Assembly (NCBI GenBank): GCA_963533935.1
Contig: CAUSQL010000006.1
Span: forward strand, 1 to 64,000
Length of the DNA stretch: 64,000 bases
Source: CAUSKK01 sp963533935
GTDB lineage: Bacteria > Pseudomonadota > Gammaproteobacteria > Cardiobacteriales > Cardiobacteriaceae
Direction: 5' to 3'
Made by a program: the position numbers and the translations under genes. Below, one piece after another: positions 34,758-43,697 of the stretch. Position 1 is the first letter of the stretch. Each line of letters opens with the position of its first letter. The notes beneath the pieces were generated by a model. It was not told where the DNA came from. It saw only the letters and a list, made by a program, of their open reading frames with translations, and made no database searches.

Positions 34758-34778
34758 AAAAAAACTCCTTAATCTAAT

Positions 34779-34857
34779 AATACAACGGGGAGCGCCGGCC
34801 CATACAAATTTTTTAAGTAAAAAACATACGGGGGAAGCGCCCCGATGTATGTTTATC
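34779..34857. repeat. Palindromic repeat units upstream of ffs
   Basis: A worn unit (AATACAACGGGGAGCGCCGGC, CATACAAA) and a good unit (AAACATACGGGGGAAGCGCCC, CGATGTATGTTTA) lie just before the ffs -35 element. Confidence 0.72.
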
Positions 34858-34867
34858 CGCCCTTACC

Positions 34868-34895
34868 TTGACAAGTGCCGTTTAATCCTTAAACT
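34868..34895 (+). promoter_or_regulatory. Sigma70 promoter of ffs
   Basis: A perfect -35 (TTGACA, 34868-34873), a 16-bp spacer and TAAACT as -10 (34890-34895, four of six matches) place initiation near 34903, at the start of the RNA. Confidence 0.75.
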
Positions 34896-34904
34896 TAATC
34901 GCAA

Positions 34905-35006
34905 GTCTGTATTGGTACTTCGCAATGGCCAACTGCAAACCCCGTCAGGTTCGGAAGAAAGCAGCGGTAGTAGTCTGGTTGTGTGCCGAAGAGCGCTGGT
35001 ACAGAC
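34905..35006 (+). ncRNA. ffs: Signal recognition particle 4.5S RNA
   Basis: The conserved SRP domain IV core GTCAGGTTCGGAAGAAAGCAGC lies at about 34944-34965 and would bind Ffh. The ends pair: GTCTGTA at 34905 with TACAGAC at 35000, and inner segments continue the rod. A T-run at 35007-35013 completes termination. dnaX begins only 20 bases after the RNA end. This is the same gene order (ffs before dnaX) seen in some relatives. Confidence 0.93.
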
Positions 35007-35026
35007 TTTTTTTATGGGGGAATGCA

Positions 35027-36775
35027 ATGTACCAGGTATTAGCGCGCAAATGGCGGCCGAAAAATTTCCAAGAGCTCGTTGGCCAGGAGCACATCAGCCA
35101 GGCCCTGAGCTACGGCCTCGACCACAATCGGCTACATCATGCCTACCTGTTCACCGGCACCCGCGGCGTGGGTAAAACCACCATCGCCCGCATCTTCGCC
35201 AAATCCATCAACTGCCTAAACAATGGCGTCAGTTCCCAGCCCTGCGGCGAATGTAACCATTGCCGCGAAATTGACGGCGGTAATTTCCCAGATTTAATTG
35301 AAATTGATGCCGCCTCGCGCACCGGCGTCGATGATACCCGTGAAATTCTCAACAACGTGCCCTACGCACCGGTGAAGGGCCGCTTCAAGGTCTACCTCAT
35401 TGACGAGGTGCACATGTTTAGCCGCAGCAGCTTTAACGCCCTGCTGAAGACGCTGGAAGAGCCGCCGGAGCACGTTAAATTCATTCTCGCCACCACCGAC
35501 CCGCAGAAGCTGCCGGTAACCATCATTTCCCGCTGCCTACAATTTCACCTGAAGAATATGGCGCCGAGCCAAATCGTCGCCCATCTCCAGCGCATTCTCG
35601 AAACGGAACGGATTCCCCACGAGCGCGAAGCGCTGCTGCTGCTGGCCGAGGGGGCCAACGGCAGCATGCGCGACGCCCTCAGTCTGTTGGACCAGGCCAT
35701 CATCTGCGGCCAGGGGGCGGTAAAGACCGCCGCCACCGCCCAGCTGCTGGGCAGCATTCCCGGCCAGCAATTGCTCCAGCTGCTGCTGTGCCTGGCGCGC
35801 CAGGAGGGAACCCAGCTGCGCCAGCTGCTTCATGATTTGGACAGCTACGCGCCGGACTATTCCCAGCTGGTGCACCGGCTGTTGCAGCTGCTGCAAACGC
35901 TGACGGTTATTCAGCTGAATGCCCAGCGGCCCGAGGAGGAATTCCCGCCGCTGCTGCTGGAACTGGCGCCGCAGCTGCCGGTGGAGCTGGTGCAGCTCTG
36001 GTACCAAATTTTGACGGACACCTGGCAGAGCCTGCCCTACCAGCCGGAGTTAAGGCTGGCGGTGGAAATGGGCCTGCTGCGCATGATGGCCCTGCGGCCA
36101 CTGCTGCCACAGAGTGAGGTGGAGCGGCTGCGGCCCATTCGCGAGGCGGAAGAGATTAAATTGAGCCGGGAACCGGCTTTGCCAGAATCGGAACCGCCGG
36201 AACTGGCTTCACCAGGGCCGGCTGCCAATGGGGCTGAAATCGCCGGCGCGGTGGTGGAAGAAACGGCCGCAAATGCTGAACCGCCCCCAGCCGCCGCGGA
36301 AAGCGATGGCGAGGAACCGCCGCCCTGGGCGGTTGAGGAGGTGCCGGCGACGGAATTCAGTCGGGAGGAAGCGGCGCCTGCCGCCCCAGTGGTGGCTAGT
36401 CCGCCGGACTATGGCCCCTACATTAATAATGTGGCCGGCTGGGCGCAGTTCATTGACGGCCTAGCGTTGCCGGACAAGGTGCGGGCCCTGGCCGACAGCA
36501 GTTGCCCTTTGGCCTGGGAGGCCAATATCCTAACCCTAGGCCTGGGCGAATTTCTCTGCGGCTATTTTGCGGACCAGGCGCCCTTGTTGGCGGAAATATT
36601 GCACTGTGAAATCAAGTTGCAGCCGGCGGATTTGGACACGCCCCAGAGTTGGCGGGAACGGCAGCAGTTACAGCAACAAAAAGACGGTGAGCAGGCCTTT
36701 CTGCAGCACTGTTCCGTCCGTCTGGCCATGGAATTGCTCGATGGCCAGGTGGAAAACATTCAACCTTTAAACTAA
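35027..36775 (+). CDS. dnaX: DNA polymerase III subunit tau/gamma
   Basis: DnaX is the ATPase of the clamp loader and links the polymerase cores. The 582 residues show MYQVLARKWRPKNFQELVGQ, Walker A (GTRGVGKTT), the four-cysteine zinc module (CLNNGVSSQPCGECNHC), Walker B (YLIDEVHM) and the SRC sensor (TIISRCLQF). A proline- and glutamate-rich linker (about 385-470) separates the C-terminal domain V. The frame is open to 34925, but that part is ffs; GGGGGA precedes ATG 35027. I did not see an A AAA AAG slippery site, so a frameshifted gamma form is not predicted. Confidence 0.95.
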   Translation: MYQVLARKWRPKNFQELVGQEHISQALSYGLDHNRLHHAYLFTGTRGVGKTTIARIFAKSINCLNNGVSSQPCGECNHCREIDGGNFPDLIEIDAASRTGVDDTREILNNVPYAPVKGRFKVYLIDEVHMFSRSSFNALLKTLEEPPEHVKFILATTDPQKLPVTIISRCLQFHLKNMAPSQIVAHLQRILETERIPHEREALLLLAEGANGSMRDALSLLDQAIICGQGAVKTAATAQLLGSIPGQQLLQLLLCLARQEGTQLRQLLHDLDSYAPDYSQLVHRLLQLLQTLTVIQLNAQRPEEEFPPLLLELAPQLPVELVQLWYQILTDTWQSLPYQPELRLAVEMGLLRMMALRPLLPQSEVERLRPIREAEEIKLSREPALPESEPPELASPGPAANGAEIAGAVVEETAANAEPPPAAAESDGEEPPPWAVEEVPATEFSREEAAPAAPVVASPPDYGPYINNVAGWAQFIDGLALPDKVRALADSSCPLAWEANILTLGLGEFLCGYFADQAPLLAEILHCEIKLQPADLDTPQSWRERQQLQQQKDGEQAFLQHCSVRLAMELLDGQVENIQPLN

Positions 36776-36787
36776 TTGGAGTTATTT

Positions 36788-37114
36788 ATGTTCGGAAAAA
36801 TTGGCGTTGGCAATATGATTAAAAAAGCCAAGGAAATGCAGGAAAACATGAAAAAAATGCAGGAGGAACTGGCGCAGAAAACCGTAACCGGCCAGGCCGG
36901 CGCCGGCGCGGTAACCATCACCATGAACGGCCTCAGCGAGTGCCAGAAGGTGGAGCTCAATCCGGAAATTCTTAAGGAAGACCGGGAAATGATTGAGGCC
37001 CTGCTGGCTTCGGCCATCAACGACGCCAATAAGCGGGTGCAGGAAATCAGCAAGCAGTCCATGGACAGCATCACCGGTGGCGTGAACATTCCCGGTTTGA
37101 AATTCCCCTTCTAA
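36788..37114 (+). CDS. ybaB: Nucleoid-associated protein YbaB/EbfC
   Basis: YbaB is a small dimeric DNA-binding protein. The 108 residues match the family: an N-terminal coiled-coil (MIKKAKEMQENMKKMQEELAQ), TVTGQAGAGAVTITMNGLSE and the C-terminal DSITGGVNIPGLKFPF. The start MFGKIG at 36788 follows GGAGTT; an upstream ATG at 36776 is unlikely. dnaX-ybaB-recR is the common order, but here recR is replaced by an unrelated small gene. Confidence 0.93.
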   Translation: MFGKIGVGNMIKKAKEMQENMKKMQEELAQKTVTGQAGAGAVTITMNGLSECQKVELNPEILKEDREMIEALLASAINDANKRVQEISKQSMDSITGGVNIPGLKFPF

Positions 37115-37181
37115 AAATAAATAAATCTCGGGGACGTCGCCGCAGGAGTAAGCTAAGTTTTTAGCTACTGGAGGCGTTCCC

Positions 37182-37439
37182 ATGAAAACCCTTAACGACG
37201 AACTACTTTGGCTGGAATCCACGGAATTTGTACTCGGCGAGCACATCTATCTGGGAACAGTTAAAACCGCCGCCGGCCAGGTGGCCGTGGTCAGCGTGGC
37301 CTATAAGCCGGACTATGCGGCGCGCAAGCTGCGCGAGAATCTACGGGCCCTGCAACCGGCCAGCCCCATCGTCGCCCGCTATCTGCGGAAGGTGCGCGTG
37401 GGCGACACCGACGACCTCTATAAAATTCAAATCGACTAA
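37182..37439 (+). CDS. Conserved-looking small protein of unknown function
   Basis: The 85 residues lack a signal peptide or membrane segment. The sequence looks like a small mixed alpha/beta domain: LLWLESTEFVLGEHIYLGTV, QVAVVSVAYKPDYAARKLREN and a charged end (RKVRVGDTDDLYKIQID). No family is recognised. GGAGG precedes the ATG with correct spacing, and codon use is like that of the neighbours. It sits 17 bp before ilvD and may be co-transcribed with it. Confidence 0.65.
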   Translation: MKTLNDELLWLESTEFVLGEHIYLGTVKTAAGQVAVVSVAYKPDYAARKLRENLRALQPASPIVARYLRKVRVGDTDDLYKIQID

Positions 37440-37456
37440 CGTATTTCCAAAAAATC

Positions 37457-39163
37457 ATGAGCAAAGACAAAGAATTAGGCATCAATATCTACAGCAAATC
37501 CGTAACCCAGAACGAGACCCAGCCGGCGGCCCAGGCCATGCTGCACGCCATCGGCCTGTCCGACCGGGATTTGCAGAACCCCATCGTCGGCATTGCCAGC
37601 ACCGGCTACGAGGGCAACCCCTGCAATATGCACCTGAACGAATTGGCGGTGAAGATTAAGGAGGGCATTCAGGCCACCAACACCACCGGCCTGATTTTTA
37701 ACACCATCGGCGTGTCCGACGGCATTTCCATGGGCACCCAGGGCATGCGCTATTCCCTCGTGTCCCGCGACGTCATCGCCGATTCCATTGAAACCTTCAT
37801 TCAGGCCATGTGCTACGACGGCGTAGTGGCCGTGGTCGGCTGCGATAAGAACATGCCCGGCGCCACCATGGCGGTGCTGCGGCTGAACCGGCCGGCCATT
37901 CTCGTCTACGGCGGCACCATCGCCGCCGGCATGCACCACGGCAAGAAAATCGACGTGGTCTCCGCCTTCGAGGCCTGGGGCCAGAAGGTGGCCGGCACCA
38001 TGGACGAGGCGGAATATCAGGAAGTTATCCACTGCGCCTGCCCCGGCGAGGGGGCCTGCGGCGGCATGTACACGGCCAACACCATGGCCGCGGCCCTGGA
38101 AGCCATGGGCATTGCCCTGCCCTACAACTCTTCCATTCCCGCGGCAACCAAGGAGAAGCGGGACGAATGCCTGGCGGTGGGTAAGGCCATGCGCAATCTG
38201 CTGGAAAAGAACATTCGCCCGCGGGACATCATCACCAAGAAGGCGCTGGAGAACGCCTTCCGCCTGGTCATCGTGCTGGGCGGTTCCACCAACGCGGTGC
38301 TGCACTTCCTGGCCATCGCCCACAGCGCCGACATTCCCCTAACCATCGACGAGCTGGCGGACTGGAGCGAATCCACGCCGATGCTGGCGGACTTTAAGCC
38401 CAGCGGCAAATACGTCATGGAAGACCTGCAGGCGGTGGGCGGCATTCCCGCGGTCATGAAGTACATGCTGCAGAACGGCTATTTGCACGGCGACTGCCTG
38501 ACCGTAACCGGCAAGACCGTGGCAGAGAATCTAGCGGCGGTGCCGGATTTGGCGGCGGGCCAGCCAATCGTCCATTCCTTTGCCGAACCCATCAAGGCTA
38601 CCGGCCACCTGCGCATTCTCTACGGCAACCTGGCCCAGGAGGGTTCCGTGGCGAAGATTACCGGCAAGGAGGGCCTGTCCTTCACCGGTAAGGCTAAGGT
38701 CTACGACGGCGAATTCCTCGCCAATGAGGGCATTGGCCGCGGTGAAGTTACCGAGGGCACGGTGGTGGTAATCCGCTACGAGGGGCCCCAGGGCGGCCCG
38801 GGATTGCCGGAAATGCTGAAGCCGACGGCGGCCATCATGGGCGCCGGCCTGGGCAAGTCGGTGGCTCTAATTACCGACGGGCGCTTTTCCGGCGGTTCCC
38901 ACGGCTTTGTGGTTGGCCATATCGCGCCGGAGGCCCAGGTGGGCGGCAACATCGCCCTCATTGAGGACGGCGACCTAATCACCATCGACGCGCAGAAGAA
39001 CACCATCGACGTGCATTTGAGCGCGGAGGAATTGGCGGCGCGGCGCGCTAAATGGGTGCAGCCGCCGCTGAAGCCGAGTGCCCGCCGCGGCATTCACTAT
39101 AAGTACGCGCGCACGGTCAGTTCGGCGTCGCGGGGCTGCATCACCGACGCCTTCGCCGATTAA
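37457..39163 (+). CDS. ilvD: Dihydroxy-acid dehydratase
   Basis: IlvD dehydrates 2,3-dihydroxy-isovalerate and its isoleucine counterpart in branched-chain amino acid synthesis. The 568 residues contain the cluster-binding cysteines in GNPCNMHL, VGCDKNMPGATM and GEGACGGMYTANTM, plus ITDGRFSGGSHGFVVGHIAPEA near the end. Length and three-cysteine set resemble the shorter [2Fe-2S] form found in plants and many bacteria and not the about 616-residue E. coli [4Fe-4S] enzyme. No other ilv gene is near. Confidence 0.94.
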   Translation: MSKDKELGINIYSKSVTQNETQPAAQAMLHAIGLSDRDLQNPIVGIASTGYEGNPCNMHLNELAVKIKEGIQATNTTGLIFNTIGVSDGISMGTQGMRYSLVSRDVIADSIETFIQAMCYDGVVAVVGCDKNMPGATMAVLRLNRPAILVYGGTIAAGMHHGKKIDVVSAFEAWGQKVAGTMDEAEYQEVIHCACPGEGACGGMYTANTMAAALEAMGIALPYNSSIPAATKEKRDECLAVGKAMRNLLEKNIRPRDIITKKALENAFRLVIVLGGSTNAVLHFLAIAHSADIPLTIDELADWSESTPMLADFKPSGKYVMEDLQAVGGIPAVMKYMLQNGYLHGDCLTVTGKTVAENLAAVPDLAAGQPIVHSFAEPIKATGHLRILYGNLAQEGSVAKITGKEGLSFTGKAKVYDGEFLANEGIGRGEVTEGTVVVIRYEGPQGGPGLPEMLKPTAAIMGAGLGKSVALITDGRFSGGSHGFVVGHIAPEAQVGGNIALIEDGDLITIDAQKNTIDVHLSAEELAARRAKWVQPPLKPSARRGIHYKYARTVSSASRGCITDAFAD

Positions 39164-39178
39164 ACCTAACAAACCAAG

Positions 39179-39449
39179 TTATACAAACAACGAAGCGGTT
39201 CTACGACCTGAAGGTCGTAGCGCTACGCGTCTCCTGTATGTAAAAATAGCTATTTTACGTACAGGGGAAGCGCCCGTCCGTCGGTAAATAAACCCTAAAG
39301 CCGCTTAAACCATCGGGCACTTTCCCACTTACTGCTTAGGGCTTAATAAATGGGTGCAGCGCTACCACATTTACAAACAGACGGGCGCTTCAGATGTATG
39401 TTTAAACAGCCAAATAAACATACAGCTGAAGCGCCCGTCCGTCGGTAAA
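39179..39449. repeat. Large palindromic repeat cluster
   Basis: From left to right: a unit with an inserted palindrome (GAAGCGG, TTCTACGACCTGAAGGTCGT, AGCG, then CTCCTGTATGT), a unit ACGTACAGGGGAAGCGCCC (GTCCGTCGGTAAA), about 70 bp of worn sequence, and a good pair (TTTACAAACAGACGGGCGCTT ... AAGCGCCCGTCCGTCGGTAAA, 39370-39449). It fills the gap between the convergent genes ilvD and the SDR gene. Confidence 0.85.
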
Positions 39450-39452
39450 CGG

Positions 39453-40307
39453 CTATTTTTTATAGCGGCGGGCCTCGCGGCGCTGCAGCCACAGCACCAG
39501 CCGGTCGTAGGCGGCGCTGGGTAGAAAGCGGCGCAGGTTCGCCAGCAGCCAGGTGGCCTTGGTGAGGTAATAGCGCGCCTTGGGCCGCGGACTTTCGAGA
39601 ATCTTCCACACCGTTTCCGCCACCCGCTCCGGCGGCATCGTGAACGGCTCCGGCTTCTGGCTGTTAAAGCGATTAATCATGGCCTCGTAGGCGCGGCCGT
39701 GCGGCGACGGGCCAAAGTTCATATTGCGGAAATGCTCAAAGGCATTTTGGCGAAAGTTGGTCGGCATGATGGGCCCCGGTTCAATGAGGCTAACGTAAAT
39801 GTCCGAGCCGGTCAGCTCCAGCCGCAGCACGTCCGTCAGTCCCTCCAGGGCGAATTTATTGGCCACGTAGGCGCCGCGGTAGGGCATGGGCGCCAGGCCC
39901 AGCACCGAACTGTTCTGGATAATCTTGCCGTAGCCCTGGCGGCGCATGAGCCGCAGCACCTGGCGGGTCAGCTCGTGCCAGCCAAAGAAGCCGCCGGCAA
40001 ACTGCATCAGCAGCGCGCTGTAGGGCAAATCCTCCACCGCGCCCGGTATGGCAAAGGCGCCGTTGTTAAAGAGCGCGTCCAGGCGGCCGTTGGTCTGGTG
40101 CAGCAGCCAATCCAGGGCCATGCTGATGCTCTCCGTCTCCATCAGGTCCAGCTGGCAGGCCTCAAAGCCCTGTTCCTTAAGCCGTTCCACGTCCCGGGGG
40201 CGGCGGGCCGTAGCCAGCACCCGCCAGCCCTTGGCCTTCAGGTAATGGGCGCTAACGTTGCCAATGCCGCTGGAGCAGCCGGTGATAAGAATTATTGGTT
40301 GTGCCAT
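39453..40307 (-). CDS. Short-chain dehydrogenase/reductase
   Basis: This is a classical SDR of 284 residues. The cofactor loop TGCSSGIGN lies near 9-17, the NNGA element near 81, the catalytic serine is in IIQNSSVLG and the YxxxK motif is in YRGAYVANKFALEG. It resembles YbbO-like oxidoreductases, and the C-terminal basic helix is compatible with membrane association. The substrate is unknown. The start overlaps the end of hemH by 16 bp, so the genes are co-transcribed, but a role in heme metabolism does not follow. Confidence 0.85.
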   Translation of the reverse strand: MAQPIILITGCSSGIGNVSAHYLKAKGWRVLATARRPRDVERLKEQGFEACQLDLMETESISMALDWLLHQTNGRLDALFNNGAFAIPGAVEDLPYSALLMQFAGGFFGWHELTRQVLRLMRRQGYGKIIQNSSVLGLAPMPYRGAYVANKFALEGLTDVLRLELTGSDIYVSLIEPGPIMPTNFRQNAFEHFRNMNFGPSPHGRAYEAMINRFNSQKPEPFTMPPERVAETVWKILESPRPKARYYLTKATWLLANLRRFLPSAAYDRLVLWLQRREARRYKK

Positions 40308-41248
40308 AGGTGTTCCCCGATTAATTCCGAAAGCAATGCGATGTGGTCGGCCTCTGCGTTCAGGGCCGGAATGTAGCCGAAGCGGCCGCCGCCATTTTCC
40401 AGGAAAAGCTGGCGGTTTTCCACGGCCATTTCCTCCAGGGTTTCCAGGCAGTCGGCGCTAAAGCCGGGGCACATGACCGCCAGATGGCGGCAGCCCCGGC
40501 GGCCCAGTTCAGCGATGGTCTCGTCGGCATAGGGCTGGAGCCAGGGCTCCCGGCCGAAGCGGGATTGGTAAACCAGTTGTATGGGCAAGTCCGGCAGCGC
40601 CGCCTGCAGCAGCCGGGCGGTGTTTTCACATTGCCGCTGGTAGGGGTCGCCCTTCGCCACGTAGCTCTGGGGTAGACCGTGGAAGGACAGCAGCAGCCGC
40701 TCCGGCCTGCCGTGTGCGTCGCAATAGCGTTTTACCGACAGCCGAAGCGCCCCTATGTATGTTTCCCGGTCGTGCCAATCGTTGATGCAGCGCACCTCCA
40801 CCGCCGCCCCCTGCTGTTTAAGGCAACGGGCCAGCTCGTCCTGTACGGTGCCGGTGGTGGTGTAGCTGAACTGCGGGTACATGGGGACGAGGAGAATGCG
40901 CCGGACGCCGGCGGCCAGCAGTTCCGCCAGCTGACTTTTAATGGACGGTTCCCCGTAGCGCATGGCCAGGGCCACCGGCAGATGCGGAAAGAGCCGCCCG
41001 AGGGCGGCCCTTTGTGCCTGACTGATGTTAATGAGCGGCGAACCATCGGCCGTCCAGATGCGCCGGTAGGCGGCCGCCGTGCGCTGGGGCCGGCGCCGCA
41101 GCACGAATAAACGGAGCAGCGGCTGCCACAGCCAGGGCGACAGCTGGATAACCCGCCGGTCGGACAGGAATTCCCGCAGGTAGGCGCGCACGTCCTGCAC
41201 CGACGGCGAGGCCGGCGAGCCCAGATTAACCAGTAGAATGGCGGTCAT
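40292..41248 (-). CDS. hemH: Ferrochelatase
   Basis: HemH inserts ferrous iron into protoporphyrin IX at the inner membrane. The 318 residues have the family features AILLVNLGSP near the start, AMRYGEPSI, LVPMYPQFSYTTTGT, the catalytic histidine in LLSFHGLPQSYV and the conserved CPGFSADCLETLEEM. The codons for YIGALRLSVK (40763-40730) are a palindromic repeat unit; this places it at a helix that reads similarly in other ferrochelatases, so function is probably kept. TAATG overlap couples it to the upstream lipoprotein gene. Confidence 0.94.
   Translation of the reverse strand: MTAILLVNLGSPASPSVQDVRAYLREFLSDRRVIQLSPWLWQPLLRLFVLRRRPQRTAAAYRRIWTADGSPLINISQAQRAALGRLFPHLPVALAMRYGEPSIKSQLAELLAAGVRRILLVPMYPQFSYTTTGTVQDELARCLKQQGAAVEVRCINDWHDRETYIGALRLSVKRYCDAHGRPERLLLSFHGLPQSYVAKGDPYQRQCENTARLLQAALPDLPIQLVYQSRFGREPWLQPYADETIAELGRRGCRHLAVMCPGFSADCLETLEEMAVENRQLFLENGGGRFGYIPALNAEADHIALLSELIGEHLWHNQ
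40730..40763. repeat. Palindromic repeat unit inside hemH
   Basis: TTTTACCGACAGCCGAAGCGC, CCCTATGTATGTTTC. All flanking and core elements of the family are present. It is read in frame as part of hemH. Confidence 0.8.
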
Positions 41249-41754
41249 TAAAGGGTGCCTACTCCCGAGTTCAACTGCCAGGACTGGGTGCGGCCCTTGC
41301 TCTCGTTGAAGTCGTAGTCGCGTACGACGCCGGTGCGCAGGTCGATGTAGACGGTGAGCACCTGCATTTCTTCGCGGGTGGTAACGGCGTTTTCACCCAG
41401 GGCGCCGCCGGCAAGACCGCCCAGGCCGGTGGCGATGTCCCGGCCAGAGCCGCCGCCAATCTGATGACCAAGTAGACCGCCGAGGGCTGCACCGCCGATG
41501 GCGGCCAGGTCTTTCTTCATGTGGTCGTTATTGCTGTATTTGTACTGCAATATCTTGACCCCTTCCTTGTGGCGGGTTTCCGTGGCCACCGGCTCGCCGA
41601 AGAGGGCGCGCACCTGCTGTTCGGTGGTTACGCCCTTCCGAATGCTATTGACCAGGTTATAATTCATCTGTGTGCCGCGATTGACGCCACAGCCCGTAGT
41701 TGCTACGGTTAATGCCATAAATAGTGCTGTTAATAACAGTCCTTTTTTCTTCAC
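41248..41754 (-). CDS. Glycine-zipper outer-membrane lipoprotein with SmpA/OmlA-like half
   Basis: The 168 residues begin with a lipoprotein signal (KKKGLLLTALFMALTVATTGC). A BamE/SmpA-like segment follows (IRKGVTTEQQVRALFGEPVATE), then a glycine-zipper hairpin (GGAALGGLLGHQIGGGSGRD) and a beta-rich end. The likely start is GTG 41754 with GGAGC upstream; the longer ATG frame to 41817 would put charged residues before the signal. The protein probably stabilises the outer membrane. Its stop overlaps hemH. Confidence 0.7.
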   Translation of the reverse strand: MKKKGLLLTALFMALTVATTGCGVNRGTQMNYNLVNSIRKGVTTEQQVRALFGEPVATETRHKEGVKILQYKYSNNDHMKKDLAAIGGAALGGLLGHQIGGGSGRDIATGLGGLAGGALGENAVTTREEMQVLTVYIDLRTGVVRDYDFNESKGRTQSWQLNSGVGTL

Positions 41755-41825
41755 AATATTGCTCCAACTGGTTAAAAATTGAGCGCTGACTTTAGCGGAA
41801 ATTCTTAGCCATAACAAGGGATTTC

Positions 41826-43031
41826 ATGAATTCTTTTTTCTCAAGCAAACACTTCATTTTGCTCATGGCCACGCTCATGGGTTTTACCGCCTTTATGATT
41901 GATTCCATTCTGCCGGCCTTCCCAGCCATGACCCGGTTCTACGGCCTCAGCGACGCCAATGCGATTCACAATGTGGTCTTCGCCTACTTCCTTGGCAACG
42001 CCAGCACCCAGCTGCTCTTCGGCCTCCTGGGCGACAGCCTGGGCCGCAAGAAAACCCTGCTGCTGGGCTTCGCCATTTACATCGGCGCCTCCCTCTCGCT
42101 GGTCTTTACTCGGGATTTCAGCTATTTGCTGCTCGGCCGCTTCCTCCAGGGGGCGGGGCTGGCGGCGCCGCGGGTGATGGTGCAGGCCATCGTCCGCGAC
42201 GTGTCCGCCGGCAACAGAATGGCGCAAACCATGTCCTACATCATGATGGTGTTTATGGCGGTGCCGGTGCTGGCGCCGAGCTTCGGCCAGCTAATCCTCA
42301 AGCTGGGCGACTTTAAGACCATCTTCCACTTCTACTGGCTCACCGGCCTGCTGGTGCTGCTGTGGTTCCTGGTGAAACTGCCGGAAACCCTGGCGCCGGA
42401 GCGGCGGCAGCCCCTGTCCCTGAAGCAAAGCCGCGAAGCCCTCGCCCTATTCTTTAGAAATCGGGTGGCGCTGCTCTACTTGTTCATCAGCGCCCTACTC
42501 TTCAGCATGCTGACCAGCTACATAAGCCAGGCGGAACAGATTCTGGCCCGGGACGTCTACCGGCTCGGCGACCTGTTCCCCTACGTGTTCGCCTCGGTGG
42601 CCAGCGGCATCATCATCGCCGCCTTTCTCAACGGTAAGCTGGTGATGAAATATGGCATGCAGCGCATGCTGGACGCCTCGCTAATCGGTCTGCTGCTGGT
42701 GGACAGCCTGCTGGTGCTGCTGACCCTGCTGGGGGGAGGTAAGCCGCCGCTGCTACCGCTGGTGCTGCTGCTGGCCGGCCATTTCATCTGCTATTCCCAG
42801 GCCATGAATAATCTGAATGCCCTGCTCATGCAGTCCTTTGCCGCCATCGCTGGGGTGGCGGCAGCCCTGTTCGGCACCCTGATGACCGTGGGCGGCGTGC
42901 TGCTGGGCGGGCTGGTCTCCCAGCAATACAACGGCACGGTCTACCCGCTGACCCTGGGCTTCTTCCTCGCCGCGCTGCTGAGCTTTGCTCTGAATCGGCT
43001 GGCCCACCGGCTGGCCATCTGCGGCCGCTAG
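41826..43031 (+). CDS. Bcr/CflA-type multidrug efflux MFS transporter
   Basis: The 401-residue inner-membrane protein has 12 helices. Motifs of the DHA1 drug-efflux group are visible: DSILPAFPAMTRFYGLSDAN in helix 1, the motif A region GLLGDSLGRKKTLLLGF between helices 2 and 3, and GRFLQGAGLAAPRVMVQAIVRD with the motif B arginine. It is most like Bcr/CflA exporters. AAGGGATTT precedes the start. The substrate is not predictable. It is divergent from the hemH lipoprotein gene. Confidence 0.87.
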   Translation: MNSFFSSKHFILLMATLMGFTAFMIDSILPAFPAMTRFYGLSDANAIHNVVFAYFLGNASTQLLFGLLGDSLGRKKTLLLGFAIYIGASLSLVFTRDFSYLLLGRFLQGAGLAAPRVMVQAIVRDVSAGNRMAQTMSYIMMVFMAVPVLAPSFGQLILKLGDFKTIFHFYWLTGLLVLLWFLVKLPETLAPERRQPLSLKQSREALALFFRNRVALLYLFISALLFSMLTSYISQAEQILARDVYRLGDLFPYVFASVASGIIIAAFLNGKLVMKYGMQRMLDASLIGLLLVDSLLVLLTLLGGGKPPLLPLVLLLAGHFICYSQAMNNLNALLMQSFAAIAGVAAALFGTLMTVGGVLLGGLVSQQYNGTVYPLTLGFFLAALLSFALNRLAHRLAICGR

Positions 43032-43035
43032 CCTA

Positions 43036-43112
43036 ATTACAAACAGACGGGCGCTTCCCCTGTATGTAATTAAGGATTAATACATATATTAAAAGCGCCC
43101 GTCTGTCGGTAT
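43036..43112. repeat. Paired palindromic repeat
   Basis: TTACAAACAGACGGGCGCTT (CCCCTGTATGTAATTAA), a short centre, then TAATACATATATTAAAAGCGC (CCGTCTGTCGGTATAAA). It occupies nearly the whole gap between the convergent genes bcr-like and ccmA. Confidence 0.9.
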
Positions 43113-43118
43113 AAACCG

Positions 43119-43697
43119 CTACAGCGCCAGTTCCAACGGCGGCTGCGGCAGGCTCACCTCCTGGTGGGCGGTGAAAATAATTGCGCCGCCGCTGGCTAGG
43201 TGGGCCGCCCAGCGTTGGCTCAGGTGTTCGCAGCTGGCCCGGTCGAGGGCGTTAAAGGGTTCGTCCAGCAGCCACAGGGCCGGTTCCCGGCTCAACCACA
43301 GCCGCGCCAGCTGCACCTTGCGCTGTTGCCCCGCCGACAGCTGGCCGCAGGGCCGGTGCAGCAGCTTCTCCAACCCCAGGCCGGCGGCGATTTCCGCCAA
43401 TTCCCCCGCGCTGACCCGGCGGCCCAGATAGAGGCGGGCGGCGAAGGTTAAATTCTCCAGCGGCGTGAACAGCGGGTTCAGGCCCAGGCTGTGGCCCAGA
43501 TAGAGCAGGGGCGCCGTCAGGGCAATGTGCCCGGCCGTGGGGCGATGCAGGCCGGCCAGGGCCTGCAACAGGGTGGACTTGCCGGCGCCGTTGGGGCCGC
43601 GCAGGTGCAGCAGCTGGCCGGCTTCCAGCTGGCAGTCCAGCCGCTTGATGATGATTTTCCCCTGGCGCAGCAGCCGCAGATGGCGCACCGTCAGCAT
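43119..43697 (-). CDS. ccmA: Heme exporter ATPase CcmA
   Basis: CcmA powers release of holo-CcmE from CcmC in cytochrome c maturation, together with CcmB. The 192 residues have Walker A (GPNGAGKSTLL), LYLGHSLGLNPLFTPLENL typical of CcmA, the signature LSAGQQRKVQLARLWL and Walker B (LWLLDEPFNALD). It overlaps the start region of ccmH by one base and is the last gene of the operon. This placement is unusual, since ccmA normally heads the operon before ccmB. No ccmB is present in the window. Confidence 0.93.
   Translation of the reverse strand: MLTVRHLRLLRQGKIIIKRLDCQLEAGQLLHLRGPNGAGKSTLLQALAGLHRPTAGHIALTAPLLYLGHSLGLNPLFTPLENLTFAARLYLGRRVSAGELAEIAAGLGLEKLLHRPCGQLSAGQQRKVQLARLWLSREPALWLLDEPFNALDRASCEHLSQRWAAHLASGGAIIFTAHQEVSLPQPPLELAL

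Noticed and set aside
36676..36700. Programmed frameshift site in dnaX for a gamma subunit
   Set aside because: The A-run here is only five A residues and lies close to the end of the gene, unlike the E. coli slippery heptamer and position.
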